NCBI RefSeq assembly: GCF_002150785.1
Contig: NZ_MTAZ01000029.1
Coordinates: forward strand, 1 to 56,275
Source of the DNA: Arenibacter amylolyticus
GTDB taxonomy: Bacteria; Bacteroidota; Bacteroidia; Flavobacteriales; Flavobacteriaceae
DNA length: 56,275 nt
Direction of reading: 5' to 3'
This document shows, piece after piece, positions 6,881-16,835 of the stretch (positions within the stretch are counted from its first letter, which is position 1; the number at the start of each line of letters is the position of its first letter). Made by a program: the position numbers and the translations under genes. The notes under the pieces are model-generated. The model saw only the letters and a program-made list of their open reading frames with translations. It was not told the origin of the DNA and made no database searches.

Positions 6881-9265
6881 ATGAAATTCATACTATTTGC
6901 CACCTCCATGTTGATGTCCCTTTCCGCGTTTTCACAAGCATTGATCCAGGGAAAGGTATCAGATCAATTACAACAACCCATCGCAGGTGCCACCGTTTAC
7001 ATTCCAGAACTGCAACAGGGCACTATGACCGATTTTAATGGGGAGTACACCTTAGCAGAAATTCCGCCAGGAACATACAACCTCAGATTTCGCATGCTGG
7101 GATATAAAAGCAGCATGGTGAAAATTACAGTTACCACAACTGCCCCACTGCAACTAAATACCACCTTGGAAGAAGACATCAGTAATTTGGATGAAGTGGT
7201 GGTCTCCGCCAGTAGGCATTCTCAATACCTCACTCAGATTCCGGCTTCGGTCACTGTGGTAGGTGAGGCGAAACTGGAAGAATTATCGCAGATTACTACC
7301 AATATAAGCGACATCCTGGAGTTTACCGTACCCGGATTAGCGGTTTCAACCGGTACTTTCTCCAACTGGGGCCAGACCCTACGGGGTAGGTCACTCTTAG
7401 TTATGGTAGACGGTATCCCACAATCTACGCCCCTTAGGAATGGACAGTTGGGGATAAAATCTGTAAACCCCCAAGATATACAACGTGTAGAGGTAATTAA
7501 AGGGGCTACTTCTATTTTTGGAAATGGGGGTAACGGAGGATTCATCAATTACATCACCAAAAAACCGGTGTCCAACAAAAAGTTGGAAGCAACTACCCAG
7601 CTATGGGGTACCAGCAATCTAGCAAAGACCAAGGATGCTTTGGGATGGGGTGTTTACCAGTCCCTAAAGGGAAATCTGAACAAATTCAGGTATTATATCA
7701 GCGGAAGTATGGAGCAGACCGGAACTAAATACGATGCCAAAGGCCTACCCCTCCTCCCTACCTACGGATTTGATAATACCGACATCTACAGTGCTTTTGG
7801 AAAATTGGAATACCTGTTGAGCGAAAACCAGCAACTTTCTTTGGGCGCTAATATCTATAAATCCATTCACGATACCCCCTTTATCCCAGTACCGGCAACC
7901 GTACAGGTATTTAATGAAGCTGGTGATTACCATATTACGGCAGGTTATGGGGTAAAAGGCAGTATCCCAGGTGAGGAACCTACGGGATCTACCCTAATAA
8001 ATAGTCAGTTGACCTATAGCCTCCACAATATTTTTCAGGGGACCACCAACTTTAATACCGATCTCTATTACCAAAACACGGAAAACATCTTTTTCTATTC
8101 GGACAAATTTGAAAATGGGGGACAGTCTGTTATCAATGCGGAAAAATATGGAATACGTCCCAATTTTAATTCAAAATTCGGTTCCTACTCCCACATGGAT
8201 GTGTCATTAACCTACGGATTGGATTTTTTAAAGGACAAAACCAATCAAGGGTTGTTAGATGGTAGGTTATGGGTACCCAATATCGCATTGACCAACTGGG
8301 CACCCTACGCACAGACCACCGTTAAACTTAATAACCAATGGGTGTTTAAAGGCGGACTCCGTTATGATGAGATGCATATGGATATCGCAGATTACAATAC
8401 CCTACCCTATTCGCCCAAAGGGGACGGCAACTATAATCCGTCCGTATCCGTGGAAGGTGGAAAGCTGGCATTTAATAACTTAGCCTTTAACCTCGGGTTG
8501 CGCTACATAGCACACGAGACTTTTATTCCTTATATTGGTTATTCCCAAGGTTTTTCCATTGCAGATCTTGGTTCCGTATTACGCTCTGCGGTGGCCAGTA
8601 ATATAAACGATATTCAATTAGAGCCCGCGGTAACCAATAATTATGAATTTGGATTTATGTCCAAATTCCCCCAAGTACAATTGGAAGCCGTGGGGTACTA
8701 TAGCACCTCCAACCTAGGAACGGGGGTGGTTTTTGTAGATGAGATAAACACCTTTGTTCCTTCCAAACAACCACAACAAATTTATGGAGGGGAAGTTTCT
8801 ATCGATTTCCAGAGTTATAACAACCAATGGCAGCTTGGAACCTCCTACTCCTATGTAGAGGGGGTAAAGCATGCGGTAGACGATCCACATACCCTTTCTT
8901 TTTTAGGGGGTGATGTTATTTCTGCCCCTAAATGGACCGCCTACATTACCTGGAAGCCCTCAGAAAAACTGAACACCTCTGTTAGAATGACCAATTTGGG
9001 CGATAGAAAGCGATTTGATCCGTTCTTGGATGCCAATGACCAATTGGCCTATAGGCATACCCAATTTCCCGTAAACGGCTACACCTTGGTAAACTTTTCC
9101 ATGGCCTATCAACTACAGTCCAATACCACCGTTTCCCTTGGTATCAATAATTTATTGAACGAATACTACCTACCAGCAAGATCGCAGTGGGCCTCCCCCT
9201 TAACTACTTTTACCGGAGCTGGGGAAGGCACGCATGCCAAACTGAGCGTACAGTATAATTTTTAA
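6881..9265 (+). CDS. TonB-dependent outer-membrane receptor, siderophore/iron type
   Basis: The 794-residue product has a signal peptide ending at AFSQ (about residue 19), a CarboxypepD_reg-like domain (about 20-100, starting ALIQGKVSDQLQQPIAGA), a TonB-box-like DEVVVSASR (about 105-113), a plug domain (about 118-230, with VMVDGIPQ and RVEVIKGATSIFG) and a 22-strand barrel ending in the aromatic YNF. It takes up a bulky ligand through the outer membrane with energy from TonB-ExbBD. The PepSY membrane protein behind it suggests an iron-siderophore rather than a sugar or thiamine ligand. No SusD partner is present, which also argues against glycans. Family firm; ligand inferred. Confidence 0.9.
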   Translation: MKFILFATSMLMSLSAFSQALIQGKVSDQLQQPIAGATVYIPELQQGTMTDFNGEYTLAEIPPGTYNLRFRMLGYKSSMVKITVTTTAPLQLNTTLEEDISNLDEVVVSASRHSQYLTQIPASVTVVGEAKLEELSQITTNISDILEFTVPGLAVSTGTFSNWGQTLRGRSLLVMVDGIPQSTPLRNGQLGIKSVNPQDIQRVEVIKGATSIFGNGGNGGFINYITKKPVSNKKLEATTQLWGTSNLAKTKDALGWGVYQSLKGNLNKFRYYISGSMEQTGTKYDAKGLPLLPTYGFDNTDIYSAFGKLEYLLSENQQLSLGANIYKSIHDTPFIPVPATVQVFNEAGDYHITAGYGVKGSIPGEEPTGSTLINSQLTYSLHNIFQGTTNFNTDLYYQNTENIFFYSDKFENGGQSVINAEKYGIRPNFNSKFGSYSHMDVSLTYGLDFLKDKTNQGLLDGRLWVPNIALTNWAPYAQTTVKLNNQWVFKGGLRYDEMHMDIADYNTLPYSPKGDGNYNPSVSVEGGKLAFNNLAFNLGLRYIAHETFIPYIGYSQGFSIADLGSVLRSAVASNINDIQLEPAVTNNYEFGFMSKFPQVQLEAVGYYSTSNLGTGVVFVDEINTFVPSKQPQQIYGGEVSIDFQSYNNQWQLGTSYSYVEGVKHAVDDPHTLSFLGGDVISAPKWTAYITWKPSEKLNTSVRMTNLGDRKRFDPFLDANDQLAYRHTQFPVNGYTLVNFSMAYQLQSNTTVSLGINNLLNEYYLPARSQWASPLTTFTGAGEGTHAKLSVQYNF

Positions 9266-9273
9266 ATATACCT

Positions 9274-9302
9274 CCCCCTAGTTTCATGATGAAGCTAGGG
9301 GG
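9274..9302 (+). terminator. Strong hairpin between receptor and PepSY genes
   Basis: A 13-bp stem pairs CCCCCTAG (9274-9281) with CTAGGGGG (9295-9302) and continues inward through TTTCA/TGAAG to a 3-base loop. The following bases are TATTTTAA, a weak T-tract. It may terminate most transcription after the receptor and so lower expression of the downstream membrane protein. Confidence 0.6.
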
Positions 9303-9325
9303 TATTTTAATACTAACTAGATAGT

Positions 9326-10420
9326 TTGAACCATCTTAATAAAACAATAAGAAAAATCCACCTTTGGTTGGGCATCAGCTGCGGACTCTTGGCATCCTTT
9401 TCTGGACTTACCGGGGCGCTATACGTGTGGCAACCAGAAATAACTGCTGCACTCAATCCAAGGTTGTTAACAGTAAGACAGGTAGATAGTCTCCCTGAAG
9501 AAACATTGATGCAAACGGCATCCCAACTGATAAAAGTACACAAGGATAGCCTAGTGCGCGTAAATTTACCCTACCGAGAGCAGCAGACCATATCTTTACT
9601 GTTTAATAATGGAACCACCCGTTATTATCATCCAAAAACCACAAGCTTTCTAGGAACAAAATCGGCCTCCATACATTATTTCGAGCAACTCTTAAACGTT
9701 CACCGTACCCTTGCCATCCCCATAATTGGCAAGTACATCATGGGCGGCAGTACTATTATCTTTTTGGTGATTATCCTTGGTAGCGGTATGTTTATTTGGT
9801 GGAAAGCCTATAAGAGCAGATTAAAAAAAGGATTCCAAATAAAATGGAAGGGGAAGAAAAAGAGACTAAACTATGACCTCCATAAGGTATTGGGGGTCTA
9901 TTTCCTTATTCCACTTATACTAATTGCCTTATCCGGGGCCTACTTTACCTATCCTACTTATTATAAATCGGTTTTGAGCCTTCTGGACGGTACTAAGAAA
10001 GCACAGAACCAGCAAATAGAAAGTCGGTACACCTTTACCCAGCTGTTACGAATACCGGACACAACTTATGCCCTACGTGCTATTTACTTTCCGAAGGACG
10101 GCACGGATAGTTATCACTTTAGATATATTCAGGATCGATTTATTAGTCCAGGCTTAAGAAAAAGCAAGGAATTAAAAATAACGGAAGCGAACCAAGTCAT
10201 CAGCGAAACCTCTTATGAATTGGCCCCCTCCAGCGATAAGATTGCCCTGCAATTTTATCCGATACATACCGGGGAAATAGCGGGATTAGCTGGGAGGATA
10301 CTAGTCTTTATTTCTGGATTGGTTCCCCTTATCCTTTACATTACCGGAATTAGAATGTATTGGTTTAAAAATAAGAATCGAACTAAAAAGTCGGCCCCTA
10401 ATGTATCCTCCCCTAAGTAA
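9326..10420 (+). CDS. PepSY-associated transmembrane protein, putative siderophore/ferric reductase component
   Basis: The 364-residue product has the PepSY-TM (PiuB-like) layout. It has TM1 at about 10-33 (KIHLWLGI), a periplasmic PepSY-like part, HVHRTL before TM2 (about 138-160), DLHKVLG before TM3 (about 185-210), and TM4 near residue 335. Conserved His residues near the membrane edges suit heme binding. Members usually sit next to TonB siderophore receptors and are thought to reduce or release iron at the inner membrane. The frame opens after a stop at 9314 and has no early ATG, so translation must start at TTG 9326. Spacing and the hairpin above suggest the same operon with reduced expression. 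Confidence 0.8.
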   Translation: MNHLNKTIRKIHLWLGISCGLLASFSGLTGALYVWQPEITAALNPRLLTVRQVDSLPEETLMQTASQLIKVHKDSLVRVNLPYREQQTISLLFNNGTTRYYHPKTTSFLGTKSASIHYFEQLLNVHRTLAIPIIGKYIMGGSTIIFLVIILGSGMFIWWKAYKSRLKKGFQIKWKGKKKRLNYDLHKVLGVYFLIPLILIALSGAYFTYPTYYKSVLSLLDGTKKAQNQQIESRYTFTQLLRIPDTTYALRAIYFPKDGTDSYHFRYIQDRFISPGLRKSKELKITEANQVISETSYELAPSSDKIALQFYPIHTGEIAGLAGRILVFISGLVPLILYITGIRMYWFKNKNRTKKSAPNVSSPK

Positions 10421-10462
10421 CCCTTAGAAAGATAATAACCTACTAAAAGCTCTATTTAAGCA

Positions 10463-11053
10463 TTAATTGCCCCTATTTCTAGGAGGTTTGCACTCCTTGC
10501 AGAAATGGGCATAGGTATCTATTTCCTTTTTTACGGCCGCATGTTCCTCTGCCAACAAATCTACCTTTTCCCCAAAGTTGGTCGCCGTATAAACCCTAGC
10601 ACTAATTTTATTACGCTCCGCTACCATTTTGTCGAAAAAAGGCTGAAAGAAACCTGTATTGGAAAAAGCCTTTTTATTGCGGAAAAGCTCCTCTCTTATC
10701 TTACGGGCATACAATTCCGACAGATCAAAATCAAAAGCCGCCAAGGCCAATAATCTTTCTGCCTGCACACTGTCTTTGGCCTTAATTACAGCAGTATCCG
10801 GTAGAAACGCACAACTTACCTTGTCGTTGAAATTCTTTGTGAACACAAATTGGATCTGGGACATTTCGAAAGCAAACTCCAAGACTACGCCAGACTGTAC
10901 CATCACGCTTGTAACAGAGGGATCAATAGCGGTATCGGTTCCCTTGAAATCTTCAATTTTTAATTGATGGTTAGGGGACCATTCCCGTCTATCTTCCTGA
11001 GAATAAAGGTTGCTATTTATTATACAACAAAGAAGCACTATTAAGGATCGCAT
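10463..11053 (-). CDS. Secreted DUF922-like protein lacking the zinc motif
   Basis: The 196-residue product has a signal peptide (ends near YSQ, residue 19) and the opening REWSPNHQLKIEDFKG, which matches the 'W...L.W.DFKG' start of DUF922-like secreted proteins. The helix LLALAAFDFDLSELYARKI (about 100-118) lines up with the 'HEQ.HFD...YAR' helix of relatives as I remember them, but the HExxH residues are replaced. If the alignment is right, the protein cannot bind zinc as a gluzincin-type peptidase. It ends in CKECKPPR, with two Cys. It is transcribed toward the PepSY gene (convergent). Function unknown. Confidence 0.65.
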   Translation of the reverse strand: MRSLIVLLCCIINSNLYSQEDRREWSPNHQLKIEDFKGTDTAIDPSVTSVMVQSGVVLEFAFEMSQIQFVFTKNFNDKVSCAFLPDTAVIKAKDSVQAERLLALAAFDFDLSELYARKIREELFRNKKAFSNTGFFQPFFDKMVAERNKISARVYTATNFGEKVDLLAEEHAAVKKEIDTYAHFCKECKPPRNRGN

Positions 11054-11433
11054 AGCTATTTTCCTGATTTTAATTCGATGCTAAATTTAAGGCAATTTAT
11101 TCATATGCTCTTTTTTCTACCCATTAACCCCCTAAATCCGAACCTTACCGTTGTTGGGGAGTTCACTTATAAATAAATGATTAACTTTAAGGCAGAACAC
11201 TGCTGTTGCACCAATTATACTCCTCCCCAGTGTATTGCACAGCGCAAATATAATAGCGCTCACTAAAAAGACACCCCACCCATTTACGAACAGTACTAAA
11301 TTCCGTCAAAGGAATAGCTATGAGCGTATGTACATATAGCCACTTAGCGAAGCTAAGGAAGAATAAGATAGATACAATGGATACTATTTGGACAGTAATG
11401 TCCACGAATAAATAGTAATTAATACGAGTACCT
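11054..11433. other. Intergenic region before the flavoprotein gene
   Basis: No frame here looks coding on either strand. A minus-strand open frame covering 11187-11501 overlaps the start of the next gene and has no plausible protein character. The region must hold divergent promoters for the genes at 11053 and 11434; a loose -7 match (TACTATTTG) lies near 11379-11387. Confidence 0.45.
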
Positions 11434-12798
11434 ATGGATTTTGATGCAATTATAATCGGAACTGGACAAGCGGGAGCTCCCCTAGCCCAAAGTTTGGCCA
11501 ATCAAGGCCAAAAGGTAGCTATTATTGAAAAGAATCATCTGGGCGGCACCTGCATCAATGTAGGCTGTACGCCCACCAAAGCTTATGTGGCATCGGCCAG
11601 ACGAGCCTATATGGCAGGCAATAGCAGCACCCTTGGCGTCGCTATTAAGGGCGAGGTAGTTATCGACCTAAAAAAAATTAAACAGCGCAAAGATGCCTTA
11701 GTCCTAGAATCGCGCAAGGGTTTGGAAGAAATGCTGACCAAAAATAAATCTATCACCCTAATCCATGGGAAGGCCACCTTTGTAGACAACCATACCGTAG
11801 CGGTGAACGGCAAGGAGTATGCTGCCCCAAAAATTTTCATTAACGTGGGCGCAAGACCCCGTATCCCCGATGGATTTAAAGAGGTACCCTACCTTACCAA
11901 TGAAAGTATTCTGGACTTGGAAAAAATTCCGGAACACCTCGTGATTGTGGGCGGAGGCTATATTGGACTGGAGTTTGGCCAGATGTTTCGTCGGTTTGGT
12001 AGCAAGGTAACCCTATTGGAAAGAGGGGATAAATTATTGAAAAAGGAGGATGGGGATATCTGTGACCTAATCACTGAAATTATGGAGGATAGTGGGCTTG
12101 CGGTACAGCTGAAATCTAATTGTATTGGCGCCAAGCTACACCAAGACCTACTAGAGATTAGTTATCGCTGCAATAACAAGACCGAAACCCTGAAGGCCAG
12201 CCATTTACTTTTGGCCACTGGACGTATTCCCAATACGGATGACCTGGGGTTGGAAAACACGGATATTAAACGATCCCGCCAGGGATATATTAAAGTGGAA
12301 GATACTTTACAAACCTCGGTGAGTCATATATGGGCTATGGGCGATTGCAATGGAGAGGGTGCCTTTACCCATACAGCCTATAACGACTATCAGATTGTGA
12401 ACTCCCAATTATTTTTATCGCAAAAACGTTTTCTTTCCGATAGATTTACCTGCTATGCCGCTTTTATAGACCCGCCACTAGCTAGGGTTGGACTCAACCA
12501 AGCCGATATTAAAAAAAAGGGGTTGATGGCTAGGGTATCCGAAATTCCTATGAGTAAAATTGCTAGGGCCAAGGAAATGGGAGAAACCAAAGGGAAGTTG
12601 AAGATCTTCCATGAAGTAGACACCGATAGTATTCTAGGGGCTACCTTCTTAGGTGTTGGTGCCGATGAGTATATCCACACCATCATTGATCAAATGTACG
12701 CAGGGGCTACTTATAAGACCGTCCGGGATGCCATCCACATTCACCCAACCATTAGCGAATTGCTTCCTACCATGCTAGAAACCTCCTCCGAGCTATAA
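11434..12798 (+). CDS. Class I pyridine nucleotide-disulfide oxidoreductase (Lpd/MerA-like)
   Basis: The 454-residue flavoprotein has an N-terminal FAD site (IIIGTGQAGAPLA), the redox pair GGTCINVGCTPTK (Cys40, Cys45), a second NAD(P)H fold (VGGGYIGLEFG, about 170), an FAD-binding WAMGDC near residue 290, and the C-terminal dimer domain ending HPTISELLPT. It transfers electrons from NAD(P)H through FAD to a disulfide or other acceptor. The C-terminal Cys pair of true mercuric reductase is absent (it ends ETSSEL), there is no HMA domain, and no mer genes are nearby. Neither lipoamide dehydrogenase nor MerA activity should be assumed. The neighbouring ChaN-like gene hints at a redox role in metal or heme handling. 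Confidence 0.85.
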   Translation: MDFDAIIIGTGQAGAPLAQSLANQGQKVAIIEKNHLGGTCINVGCTPTKAYVASARRAYMAGNSSTLGVAIKGEVVIDLKKIKQRKDALVLESRKGLEEMLTKNKSITLIHGKATFVDNHTVAVNGKEYAAPKIFINVGARPRIPDGFKEVPYLTNESILDLEKIPEHLVIVGGGYIGLEFGQMFRRFGSKVTLLERGDKLLKKEDGDICDLITEIMEDSGLAVQLKSNCIGAKLHQDLLEISYRCNNKTETLKASHLLLATGRIPNTDDLGLENTDIKRSRQGYIKVEDTLQTSVSHIWAMGDCNGEGAFTHTAYNDYQIVNSQLFLSQKRFLSDRFTCYAAFIDPPLARVGLNQADIKKKGLMARVSEIPMSKIARAKEMGETKGKLKIFHEVDTDSILGATFLGVGADEYIHTIIDQMYAGATYKTVRDAIHIHPTISELLPTMLETSSEL

Positions 12799-12953
12799 GT
12801 TGTTTTCTAAAGACATCTATTAAGTTAAAAGCGTTTTATGACACTACAAAATTCCTAGGCAAACGATAAAATTCTCCACCAAAAAGTCCCTTATATCCCA
12901 AAATTTCCCATATTTGAATAGTACCGACCTTACCCCATGTAAACAAGAACCCT

Positions 12954-13805
12954 ATGCCTAGAATTATACTCGTTTTGTTCTTTCTTCTTTTATGCAGTCC
13001 TGCAACGGGGCAATTAAAATCTTATAACCTATACAACTCCAACGGCAAGAAGGTTTCCTATAGTAAAATGATGCGAAAATTAGCCAAGGCAGATATTGTA
13101 CTTTTTGGCGAATTGCACAACAATCCCATTGCCCATTGGTTACAGTTAAAGGTAACCCAAAAGCTACACACGCAGCGCCCCCTTATCCTGGGTGCCGAAA
13201 TGTTTGAAGCGGATAACCAAATACCCCTAAACCAATATTTAAAGGGAGAAATTACCCAAAAGGGGTTGGATTCTTTAGCACGACTCTGGCCCAACTACAA
13301 AACCGATTACGCCCCTTTGGTAGATTTTGCAAAGGCAAACCAGTTGCCGTTTATAGCCACCAATATCCCCAGAAGATTTGCCAGTATGGTCTACAGGAAC
13401 GGATTTTCCGTACTAGACTCCTTAACTGCTGAGGAGAAAACATGGATAGCTCCCCTTCCCATTCCCTTTGATAGTGAATTGCCTACCTATAAAAATATCC
13501 TTTCTATGATGGGAGACCATGGGAGTCCAAAACTGGTTATGGCACAAGCCATAAAAGATGCTACTATGGCGTATTTTATCCTAAACAATTATAAAAAGGA
13601 AAATCTATTTTTACATTTTAACGGGGCCTACCACTCGGACTTCCACGAGGGAATTCTATGGTACTTAAAACAAAACACTCCCCCCCTTAACTACCTCACC
13701 ATAAGTACGGTGTCCCAAGAAAACATCCATAAACTACTTCCCGAAAATAGAAATAAGGCAGATTTTATTATCTGTGTAGATAGTGATATGACCACTACGT
13801 ATTAA
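12954..13805 (+). CDS. ChaN-like heme-binding/iron-regulated protein
   Basis: The 283-residue product has a signal peptide ending at ATGQ (about residue 20). Then follows the ChaN/DUF399 opening ADIVLFGELHNNPIAHWLQL (about 47-66), the conserved AEMFEADNQ, and MVMAQAIKDATMAYFI-like helices and GAYHSDFHEG near the C-terminus. ChaN of Campylobacter binds two stacked hemes and is iron-regulated, and these proteins share the erythromycin-esterase/EreA-like fold. There is no lipobox, so it is periplasmic rather than lipid-anchored. It sits in the same iron-related stretch as the TonB receptor. Exact role unproven. Confidence 0.82.
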   Translation: MPRIILVLFFLLLCSPATGQLKSYNLYNSNGKKVSYSKMMRKLAKADIVLFGELHNNPIAHWLQLKVTQKLHTQRPLILGAEMFEADNQIPLNQYLKGEITQKGLDSLARLWPNYKTDYAPLVDFAKANQLPFIATNIPRRFASMVYRNGFSVLDSLTAEEKTWIAPLPIPFDSELPTYKNILSMMGDHGSPKLVMAQAIKDATMAYFILNNYKKENLFLHFNGAYHSDFHEGILWYLKQNTPPLNYLTISTVSQENIHKLLPENRNKADFIICVDSDMTTTY

Positions 13806-14377
13806 GACTAGCTACATCATCTTATTTACCCCCAAAGATTTCCTGGAAAATTTCCTTACAGCAACCCTATAGCTCCTTAAGGAAGCAGGTGCCTACTATT
13901 TATGCCTCTTTTTATTTAGAAGTACCGTGGAGGTATGTTCCATACTATTGTTGCAACCACCAAATAAAATCTTTAGAGTTACTTTCTAAGGGCCACATTT
14001 CTAGCTGAAATGGCTCTCTCTAGAGGACAATTCTAGACAATCTAAAGAAACTTCCCTATTTAGGAAGGCTCGGGAATAGTAAATAACGCTATTAGCTAAG
14101 TAGCTACTCCCATCACACCTCAAAAAAACACAGTTATATCACATATTTCTACGAAAATATCGAAAAAAATCCATCACCTATAAACGTCATTTAATGGATT
14201 TATCGTATATTTTTAACACGAAAATTAAATAACCGACAACCTACGTCGTTTAAAATGACATTTATGAAATAGGCCCATTGCAAAAACTCCCCATATTTTG
14301 AATGCCTAAGAAGAAAATGACTTTTGTTGTCCATCCTTATACAAGAGATTAGATTTTAACCTTTAAATACAGCAATT
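13806..14377. other. Long intergenic region upstream of the urease operon
   Basis: These 572 bases hold no credible gene on either strand. Short dyads (TCCTTAAGGA at about 13874, a TATTTCTACGAAAATA pair near 14145) and a promoter-like ATATTTTG about 14292-14299, some 80 bases before ureA, are all I can point to. Control of urease by nitrogen or nickel would have to act here. Confidence 0.5.
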
Positions 14378-14680
14378 ATGCATTTAACAGCTAGGGAAAC
14401 CGAGAAACTCCTCATCTTTATGACGGGAGAACTTGCCGAAAAACGAAAGGCCAGAGGCCTTAAATTAAACTACCCAGAATCTATTGCACTAATCAGCCAT
14501 CGATTACAAGAAGCTGCACGGGACGGTAAAACCGTTGCCGAACTTATGCAGGAAGGCGCTACGTATTTAACACGCGACGATGTAATGGAGGGTATCCCAG
14601 AAATGATCCACGATGTGCAAATAGAGGCCACCTTTCCGGACGGAACCAAACTGGTAACCGTCCATAATCCAATTCGCTAA
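14378..14680 (+). CDS. ureA: Urease gamma subunit
   Basis: The 100-residue product matches the full length of UreA ([41 protein letters not shown]). It is the small structural subunit of the urease trimer (UreABC)3, which hydrolyses urea to ammonia and carbamate in the cytoplasm. It is first in a tight operon; ureB starts 16 bases after its stop. Confidence 0.97.
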   Translation: MHLTARETEKLLIFMTGELAEKRKARGLKLNYPESIALISHRLQEAARDGKTVAELMQEGATYLTRDDVMEGIPEMIHDVQIEATFPDGTKLVTVHNPIR

Positions 14681-14696
14681 CTTAAAGCCACATACT

Positions 14697-15071
14697 ATGA
14701 TACCAGGAGAATATATATTATTAAAGGAAGATATTGAATGTAATCCTTTCCGGGATGTATTTAAAATTAAAGTGGTAAACAAAGGAGATAGACCGGTACA
14801 GATAGGGTCTCACTATCATTTTTTTGAGGTTAACCGAGAAATGGAGTTCGACAGGAAGAAGGCCTATGGGTACCGATTAAATATCCCTTCCGGTACGGCG
14901 GTTCGCTTTGAACCAGGCGAGTCTACAGAAGTAGAATTAATCAGTTTAGGGGGCAAGCGAAATTCTTTTGGCCTTAACAACCTCACCAATGGTGATACCA
15001 TGAATCCTCAGAATTTAAGAAGATCAATGATTAGTATAGAACAGGAAGCATTTAAAAATAAAAAATCATGA
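14697..15071 (+). CDS. ureB: Urease beta subunit
   Basis: The 124-residue product has the UreB hallmarks [16 protein letters not shown], the [21 protein letters not shown] core and [10 protein letters not shown]. UreB is a structural subunit that caps the active-site flap of UreC and takes part in nickel entry through UreE/UreG contacts. Its stop overlaps the ureC start (ATGA at 15068), so the two are translationally coupled. The C-terminal tail of about 15 residues after GDTMNPQ is slightly longer than in enterobacterial UreB. Confidence 0.97.
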   Translation: MIPGEYILLKEDIECNPFRDVFKIKVVNKGDRPVQIGSHYHFFEVNREMEFDRKKAYGYRLNIPSGTAVRFEPGESTEVELISLGGKRNSFGLNNLTNGDTMNPQNLRRSMISIEQEAFKNKKS

Positions 15072-16789
15072 GCTTTAAGATAGATCGAGTAAAGTATGCC
15101 AATATGTACGGTCCCACCGTTGGCGATAAAATTAGATTAGGGGATACGGAACTTTTCATTGAAATTGAAAAAGACTACGCCTTTTACGGGGAGGAGAACA
15201 AGTTTGGCGGTGGAAAAACGGTGCGGGACGGAATGGCCCAATCCAGTACTGCTACTCGTGACAGTGGGGTGCTAGACCTGGTAATTTTAAATGCCATTGT
15301 ATTGGACCACTGGGGTATTGTTAAAGGGGATATAGGAATAAAAGACGGGAAAATTGTGGGGGTAGGCAAAGCCGGGAATCCGGATACCATGGAAAACGTA
15401 AACCCCCATATGATCATTGGCGCTTCTACGGAGGTACATAGCGGTGAAAACACCATAGTTACCCCTGGAGCTATTGACACCCACATACACTATATTTCCC
15501 CCCAGCAAATAGAACACGCTCTATATAGTGGTGTTACCACTATGATTGGAGGTGGTACGGGCCCTGCAGACGGAAGTAATGCCACCACAGTAACTCCTGG
15601 TGCATGGAATATTAAAAGGATGCTCCAAGCTACGGACAACCTGCCCATGAACTTAGGGTTCTTTGGAAAGGGGAACTGTTCCTTACTGGCTCCCTTGGAA
15701 GAGCAGGTAGAAGCCGGAGTTCTTGGCCTGAAGGTGCATGAGGATTGGGGCGCTACCCCAGCAGTTATAGATGCTTCCCTAAGGGTTGCCGATAAATATG
15801 ATATTCAGATAGCGCTGCATGCCGATACCCTTAACGAAGCCGGATTTTTAGAAGACACCATGGATGCTATTAATGGGAGAACCATCCACACCTTTCACAC
15901 GGAAGGAGCCGGTGGTGGCCATGCCCCCGATATTATTAAAGCAGCCATGTATCCCAATGTGTTACCGGCATCTACCAATCCCACCCGTCCGTTTACCAAG
16001 AATACCATAGACGAACATTTGGATATGTTAATGGTCTGTCACCATTTAAGTAAAAACATTCCTGAGGATGTGTCTTTTGCCGATTCTAGGATACGCCCAG
16101 AAACCATTGCTGCAGAAGACCTTCTTCACGACATGGGAGTTTTCAGTATTATGAGTTCGGATTCCCAGGCCATGGGTCGCGTTGGGGAAACCATTACCCG
16201 TACTTGGCAAACCGCCCACAAAAACAAAATTCAACAAGGCTTTTTAAAAGAAGACAAGAAAATAAAGGCCGATAATTTCCGTGCAAAACGCTATGTGGCA
16301 AAATATTCCATAAATCCGGCTATTGCGCACGGTATCTCCCAACATGTGGGATCCATAGAGCCTAATAAAATGGCCGATATGGTATTGTGGAAACCGGCAC
16401 TCTTTGGTGCCAAGCCAGAAATGATTATCAAAGGAGGAATGATCATAGCTAGTAAAATGGGGGATCCCAACGGATCCATCCCTACCCCACAACCTATATT
16501 AATGCGTTCTATGTACGGTAGTTTAGGTAGTGCAGTCCATAAAACCTGCGCCACCTTTGTTTCCAAAGCGGCAATGAACAATAATATCAAGGAGAAATTT
16601 GGACTTAAAAAGACGTTGTACGCAGTAACCAATTGCCGAAGCGTTTCCAAAAAGGATTTAATCCATAATGATAAAACGCCTGTTATAGAAGTAAATCCGG
16701 AAACCTATGAGGTAAAGGTAGATGGCAAGGTGCTTACCTGCGATCCAATCGATATTGTACCCTTAGCCCAACGCTATTTCCTGTTCTAA
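15068..16789 (+). CDS. ureC: Urease alpha subunit, catalytic
   Basis: The 573-residue catalytic subunit keeps every nickel and active-site residue. These are His139 and His141 (THIHYISP), carbamylated Lys222 (GLKVHEDWG), His251 (ALHADTLNE), His277 ([10 protein letters not shown]), the flap Cys324 (MVCHH) and Asp365 (SSDSQAMGR). All are shifted by five from the Klebsiella numbering, so the enzyme should be active. It has the amidohydrolase fold with composite beta domain and works in the cytoplasm with UreA and UreB after nickel insertion by UreEFGD. A 146-base gap with a hairpin follows before ureE. Confidence 0.98.
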   Translation: MSFKIDRVKYANMYGPTVGDKIRLGDTELFIEIEKDYAFYGEENKFGGGKTVRDGMAQSSTATRDSGVLDLVILNAIVLDHWGIVKGDIGIKDGKIVGVGKAGNPDTMENVNPHMIIGASTEVHSGENTIVTPGAIDTHIHYISPQQIEHALYSGVTTMIGGGTGPADGSNATTVTPGAWNIKRMLQATDNLPMNLGFFGKGNCSLLAPLEEQVEAGVLGLKVHEDWGATPAVIDASLRVADKYDIQIALHADTLNEAGFLEDTMDAINGRTIHTFHTEGAGGGHAPDIIKAAMYPNVLPASTNPTRPFTKNTIDEHLDMLMVCHHLSKNIPEDVSFADSRIRPETIAAEDLLHDMGVFSIMSSDSQAMGRVGETITRTWQTAHKNKIQQGFLKEDKKIKADNFRAKRYVAKYSINPAIAHGISQHVGSIEPNKMADMVLWKPALFGAKPEMIIKGGMIIASKMGDPNGSIPTPQPILMRSMYGSLGSAVHKTCATFVSKAAMNNNIKEKFGLKKTLYAVTNCRSVSKKDLIHNDKTPVIEVNPETYEVKVDGKVLTCDPIDIVPLAQRYFLF

Positions 16790-16814
16790 CAGCTTGTGAT
16801 CAAAAATGCAGTCT

Positions 16815-16835
16815 CCCCTAAGTCGTCCTTAGGGG
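16815..16835 (+). promoter_or_regulatory. Intercistronic hairpin between ureC and ureE
   Basis: CCCCTAAG (16815-16822) and CTTAGGGG (16828-16835) form a perfect 8-bp stem with a 5-base loop. No T-tract follows, so it is not a classic terminator. It lies in the only large gap of the operon (16790-16935) and could stabilise or separate the structural-subunit mRNA from the accessory genes. Confidence 0.5.

Noticed and set aside
6881-9265. Idea that the TonB receptor is the thiamine receptor controlled by the TPP riboswitch
   Set aside because: It has its own consensus promoter (6817-6848), lies 1.6 kb away past a terminator and an antisense gene, and is followed by a PepSY protein typical of siderophore systems.
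11187-11501. 104-residue minus-strand frame before the flavoprotein
   Set aside because: It overlaps the start of a certain gene, and its composition is that of a non-coding frame. No signal peptide or family motif is present.
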